Part shown: piece by piece, positions 4,116 through 6,272 of the stretch | How the letters are laid out: each line of letters begins with the position of its first letter | Position numbering within the stretch: the stretch's first letter is position 1 | Assembly: GCA_018396515.1 (NCBI GenBank) | Contig: JAGTQJ010000093.1 | Location: 1 to 6,272, forward strand | Length of the DNA stretch: 6,272 nucleotides | From: Candidatus Bathyarchaeota archaeon | Lineage (GTDB): Archaea; Thermoproteota; Bathyarchaeia; TCS64 | Reading direction: 5' to 3' | Program-made: the position numbers and the translations under genes | The notes under the pieces: generated by a model | The model's database searches: none | What the model was told of the DNA's origin: nothing | What the model saw: only the letters and a program-made list of their open reading frames with translations

Positions 4116-4931
4116 TTATCTCTCGACTCCTAGTTCAGGTAGTCCTCTGAGGGCCTCTTCAACAAACGATGTGGGCGCCCTACCCCCTCTATTCCGGAAT
4201 GCAACTAGGTTATCACAGATCATCAGCGGTCCGCAGACCAATGCGTATAGCTTAACTATGGGTTTACCCGGAGCCCTCCAGGCTTTCAAGGTTTCAGAGA
4301 ACATGATCCTCGCACCACTAAATTCATCGAGGATCTCGTCTAAGGTTGGGCCGAACGAGATCCCATCCAATGCCTCTTCCGTGATCCTCCGGACAATTAT
4401 CCCTGCTTCCTCATATTCTAGAGGATTCCAAGACCCAAAAGATGATAATTGTTCCTCTACCTTATAATTTAATGGAGTTCGTATAGCTTCATGATGGTAC
4501 GCGACCGCAAGTGACATCATCAATTCGAGGGATATTGCAGATTGGGATTCACCAATTTCTGAAATCAACGGCAACCTATTCAAATATCTCATTACTATGC
4601 ACCCTGATAAGACCTCATGCATTATAAATTTTGGAATGTGAGGCTTACAGTAACTTTCACAGTTATATTTTCTTGGTTTATCACATTCTAAATGTAATCT
4701 ATGTCGATTCCAGAGGAGGTAATTAGGATGAGCTTTTCCTATATCATGCATCCCTATTGCTAATCTCGTAGCAAATTTTACATAATCTCTGAATATATTT
4801 GAAATTCTTGTATATTGAGATAAGCGGTTGAGAAATACTTCAGACGCCCTCGACTCTATTTTCTTATAGGTCTTCATAGTACCTAAAAGATGCTTATCAA
4901 GTGGTTCTCCACACCATGCAAGCAAGGTCAT
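4116..4931 (-). CDS. cas3'': Cas3'' HD-family nuclease of a type I CRISPR-Cas system
   Basis: Cas3'' is the metal-dependent single-strand DNA nuclease that degrades target DNA opened by Cascade and unwound by Cas3'. The 271-residue protein shows the HD signature: GEPLDKHLLGTM near the N-terminus (H14), ATRLAIGMHDIGKAHP (H62-D63, K66), FIMHEVLSG (H105), AVAYHHEAI (H146-H147), and near the end LVCGPLMICDNLVAFRNRG (D240). Length is usual for a stand-alone Cas3''. Between the second and third motifs sits a small Cys cluster, C83, C91, C95 and H98, possibly a zinc site. The ATG at 4931 overlaps the cas3' stop in ATGA and has GAGGGGG (4946-4940) 8 nt upstream. A separate HD protein next to a helicase-only Cas3' is typical of type I-A in archaea. 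GC content is over 50% in the last third but near 33-37% in the first two thirds. Confidence 0.9.
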   Translation of the reverse strand: MTLLAWCGEPLDKHLLGTMKTYKKIESRASEVFLNRLSQYTRISNIFRDYVKFATRLAIGMHDIGKAHPNYLLWNRHRLHLECDKPRKYNCESYCKPHIPKFIMHEVLSGCIVMRYLNRLPLISEIGESQSAISLELMMSLAVAYHHEAIRTPLNYKVEEQLSSFGSWNPLEYEEAGIIVRRITEEALDGISFGPTLDEILDEFSGARIMFSETLKAWRAPGKPIVKLYALVCGPLMICDNLVAFRNRGGRAPTSFVEEALRGLPELGVER

Positions 4932-6272
4932 GTTAATAACCCCCTCGCAGTGTAAGCATCTTTACTTACTTTTAGGGCTATAGGGTGAGAAGACCTGCTA
5001 CTTCTCTTTTTTAAGAATTGATTCAATTTGTTAAGAATTGTACAATTATATGCGCCGTCTTTGAATAGATCGAAGAGCTCCATACTCTCTTCTATGTATA
5101 TTCCCACATCATCTCCATTTTCGTGTATTATAATGTAACGAGCAATGCCCTTTTCAAAATCGAGATCTAAGATATCTCTCCACCGCCTTATTAACCAAGA
5201 GAAATCAACTGTTACCAATTTATCTATTATCTGCCTCCATAAATTACTAATCGTTAAATTCCTTAAAGTTTTTATATCTTCTTCTAATACTGCAAGAGAT
5301 ATAACTCCCGATGTTCTTAATAGACTGCACATAACCCTTGAATATTCTCTGATATATTTTGGATCTATCTGCCAATATCTATCTATCTCTGAAAGGGTTG
5401 TTGATAGTTTTTTATCCCAACATATATTCCAATCGTGATATGTGTTTTCCAAGATTGTAATGAATCCCGGAACTTTTCTATTATTTATAATGGTTCTTTC
5501 GGGCATTCTCCAGCCAACATAAAATTCTCCGCCTTGATGAGAAGAAATATCCTTTAAAACTTGTATACTTTTGGTGGTTAGATCCTTCTCGTAGACTCCA
5601 TCCCCATCACCCTCTAACAGATAAGCATAGAAATTTTTAGGTTGTTCTCTTGACCTTCTTCCAACCCTACCTATTCTTTGTATCAGATTTGCCATGGGGG
5701 AGACGTCCGTGACAATGACATCAAAGTCTAGGTTGACACCAGCCTCGATAACCTGTGTAGAGATCAAAACACATTTTTTCCTACATATTCTTAACCTTGC
5801 CTCACTTAAAACCCGTTTTTTGTCCCCAAATGTCATTCTCCCATGAACAAGCAATGTATTTACATCACTTTTATCCTTAAATTGTTGATAGGTTTCTGAG
5901 GCCTTTTTCACGGTGTTACGAACTATGAGAACATTATCTCCACATGAGTGGTGATCCTCTACTATCCTTAAAATATCCGCCTCATTAATGAATCTCGTGA
6001 GCGCTTCGAGGTTCTTCCTTTCTTCGAAAAAATCTAGGTCTTTAATGCAGATCTCTCTGTAACCGTTTCCTGATCTCTCATACTCGCTTAAGCCTACCTT
6101 GATGTGGACTGCCTCGCGGTTTGGAGCGTTTGAGGCCTCTCCCACGGCCTTTATGAAGCTGCTTGGCATCGTCGCGGTTATAACTGCTATGGAAACTCCG
6201 CCTTGCGCTAATGCCCCCAGGCCCGCCCTGAAGGCTGCGAACATCCTGTTTTGGTGTTCTATGGGGTCTCTA
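4928..6272 (-). CDS. cas3': Cas3' DExD/H helicase, C-terminal portion (runs off right edge)
   Basis: Cas3' is the ATP-driven SF2 helicase that pulls DNA into the HD nuclease during type I interference. The frame is open to the window edge: RDPIEHQNR precedes the first in-window ATG (6244), so that Met is internal and the Walker A and DExH motifs lie outside. Numbered from that Met, motif III is TATMP (23-27), motif IV VLIVRN (105-110), then LLVHGR (131-136), motif V STQVIEAGVNLDFDVIVTD (162-180), and motif VI QRIGRVGRRS (189-198) with the arginine fingers. The remaining ~240 residues are the Cas3-specific C-terminal part, with no HD motif, so the nuclease is separate (cas3'', next gene, ATGA overlap). 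The promoter and the other cas genes must lie beyond the right edge. GC falls from about 60% near 6200 to about 23% near 5250, unlike its flanks. Confidence 0.92.
   Translation of the reverse strand, partial: RDPIEHQNRMFAAFRAGLGALAQGGVSIAVITATMPSSFIKAVGEASNAPNREAVHIKVGLSEYERSGNGYREICIKDLDFFEERKNLEALTRFINEADILRIVEDHHSCGDNVLIVRNTVKKASETYQQFKDKSDVNTLLVHGRMTFGDKKRVLSEARLRICRKKCVLISTQVIEAGVNLDFDVIVTDVSPMANLIQRIGRVGRRSREQPKNFYAYLLEGDGDGVYEKDLTTKSIQVLKDISSHQGGEFYVGWRMPERTIINNRKVPGFITILENTYHDWNICWDKKLSTTLSEIDRYWQIDPKYIREYSRVMCSLLRTSGVISLAVLEEDIKTLRNLTISNLWRQIIDKLVTVDFSWLIRRWRDILDLDFEKGIARYIIIHENGDDVGIYIEESMELFDLFKDGAYNCTILNKLNQFLKKRSSRSSHPIALKVSKDAYTARGLLT
4940..4946 (-). promoter_or_regulatory. Ribosome binding site of cas3''
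   Basis: GAGGGGG on the minus strand, inside the cas3' 3' end and 8 nt before the cas3'' ATG at 4931. With the ATGA stop-start overlap it supports translational coupling of the two genes. Confidence 0.5.

Noticed and set aside
3964..4467. 167-codon plus-strand frame over the end of cas3''.
   Set aside because: It is antisense to the conserved Cas3'' C-terminus and shows no recognisable domain.
5145..5438. 97-codon plus-strand frame inside cas3'.
   Set aside because: It is a shadow of the helicase frame in AT-rich DNA.

Overview
The window looks like a piece of a thermophilic archaeal chromosome, most likely Thermoproteota/Korarchaeota-like; the lineage is an inference. The signs are an archaeal endonuclease Q with a C-terminal PCNA-binding motif, a VapBC pair of the crenarchaeal type, a split Cas3 (separate helicase and HD nuclease), heavy use of AGG and ATA codons, TTG starts, and AT-rich TATA-like boxes about 25-30 nt before some starts.

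Layout from left to right. (1) 1-222, minus: the N-terminal part of a conserved protein that runs off the left edge. (2) 223-344: a divergent promoter region. (3) 345-1688, plus: endonuclease Q, a PHP-family repair nuclease ending in a PIP box. (4) 1689-3142: a gene-poor stretch dominated by a 516-bp tandem duplication (1917-2432 and 2446-2961). Each copy carries one 63-residue ribbon-helix-helix (RHH) regulator gene; the copies differ at a single base and are separated by 13 bp. (5) 3143-3834, minus: a vapB-vapC toxin-antitoxin operon with its own promoter and a dyad-like operator. (6) 3835-4115: the vapBC control region and a hairpin just after the next gene. (7) 4116-6272, minus: cas3'' (HD nuclease, complete) and cas3' (helicase, N-terminus outside the window), coupled through an ATGA overlap. 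The rest of a type I CRISPR-Cas operon, most likely I-A, should lie beyond the right edge. No CRISPR array, tRNA or rRNA is visible.

How the genes relate. Cas3' would unwind and translocate on target DNA and Cas3'' would degrade it. VapBC sits directly downstream of the cas genes on the same strand, and the two RHH genes may be orphan antitoxins or autoregulators, so the right two thirds resemble a small defence/stress island beside a housekeeping repair gene. GC content is uneven: about 55-70% in endoQ and at the outer ends of the cas pair, but only about 25-40% in the middle of the cas pair.

The most striking observation is the junction of the tandem duplication. The 13-bp spacer plus the last 6 bp of copy 1 (CTCCCTAACCCTCACCGCT) is an exact 19-bp match to the coding strand of vapC about 1 kb away. 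This looks like a templated insertion left by microhomology-mediated template switching when the RHH unit was duplicated.
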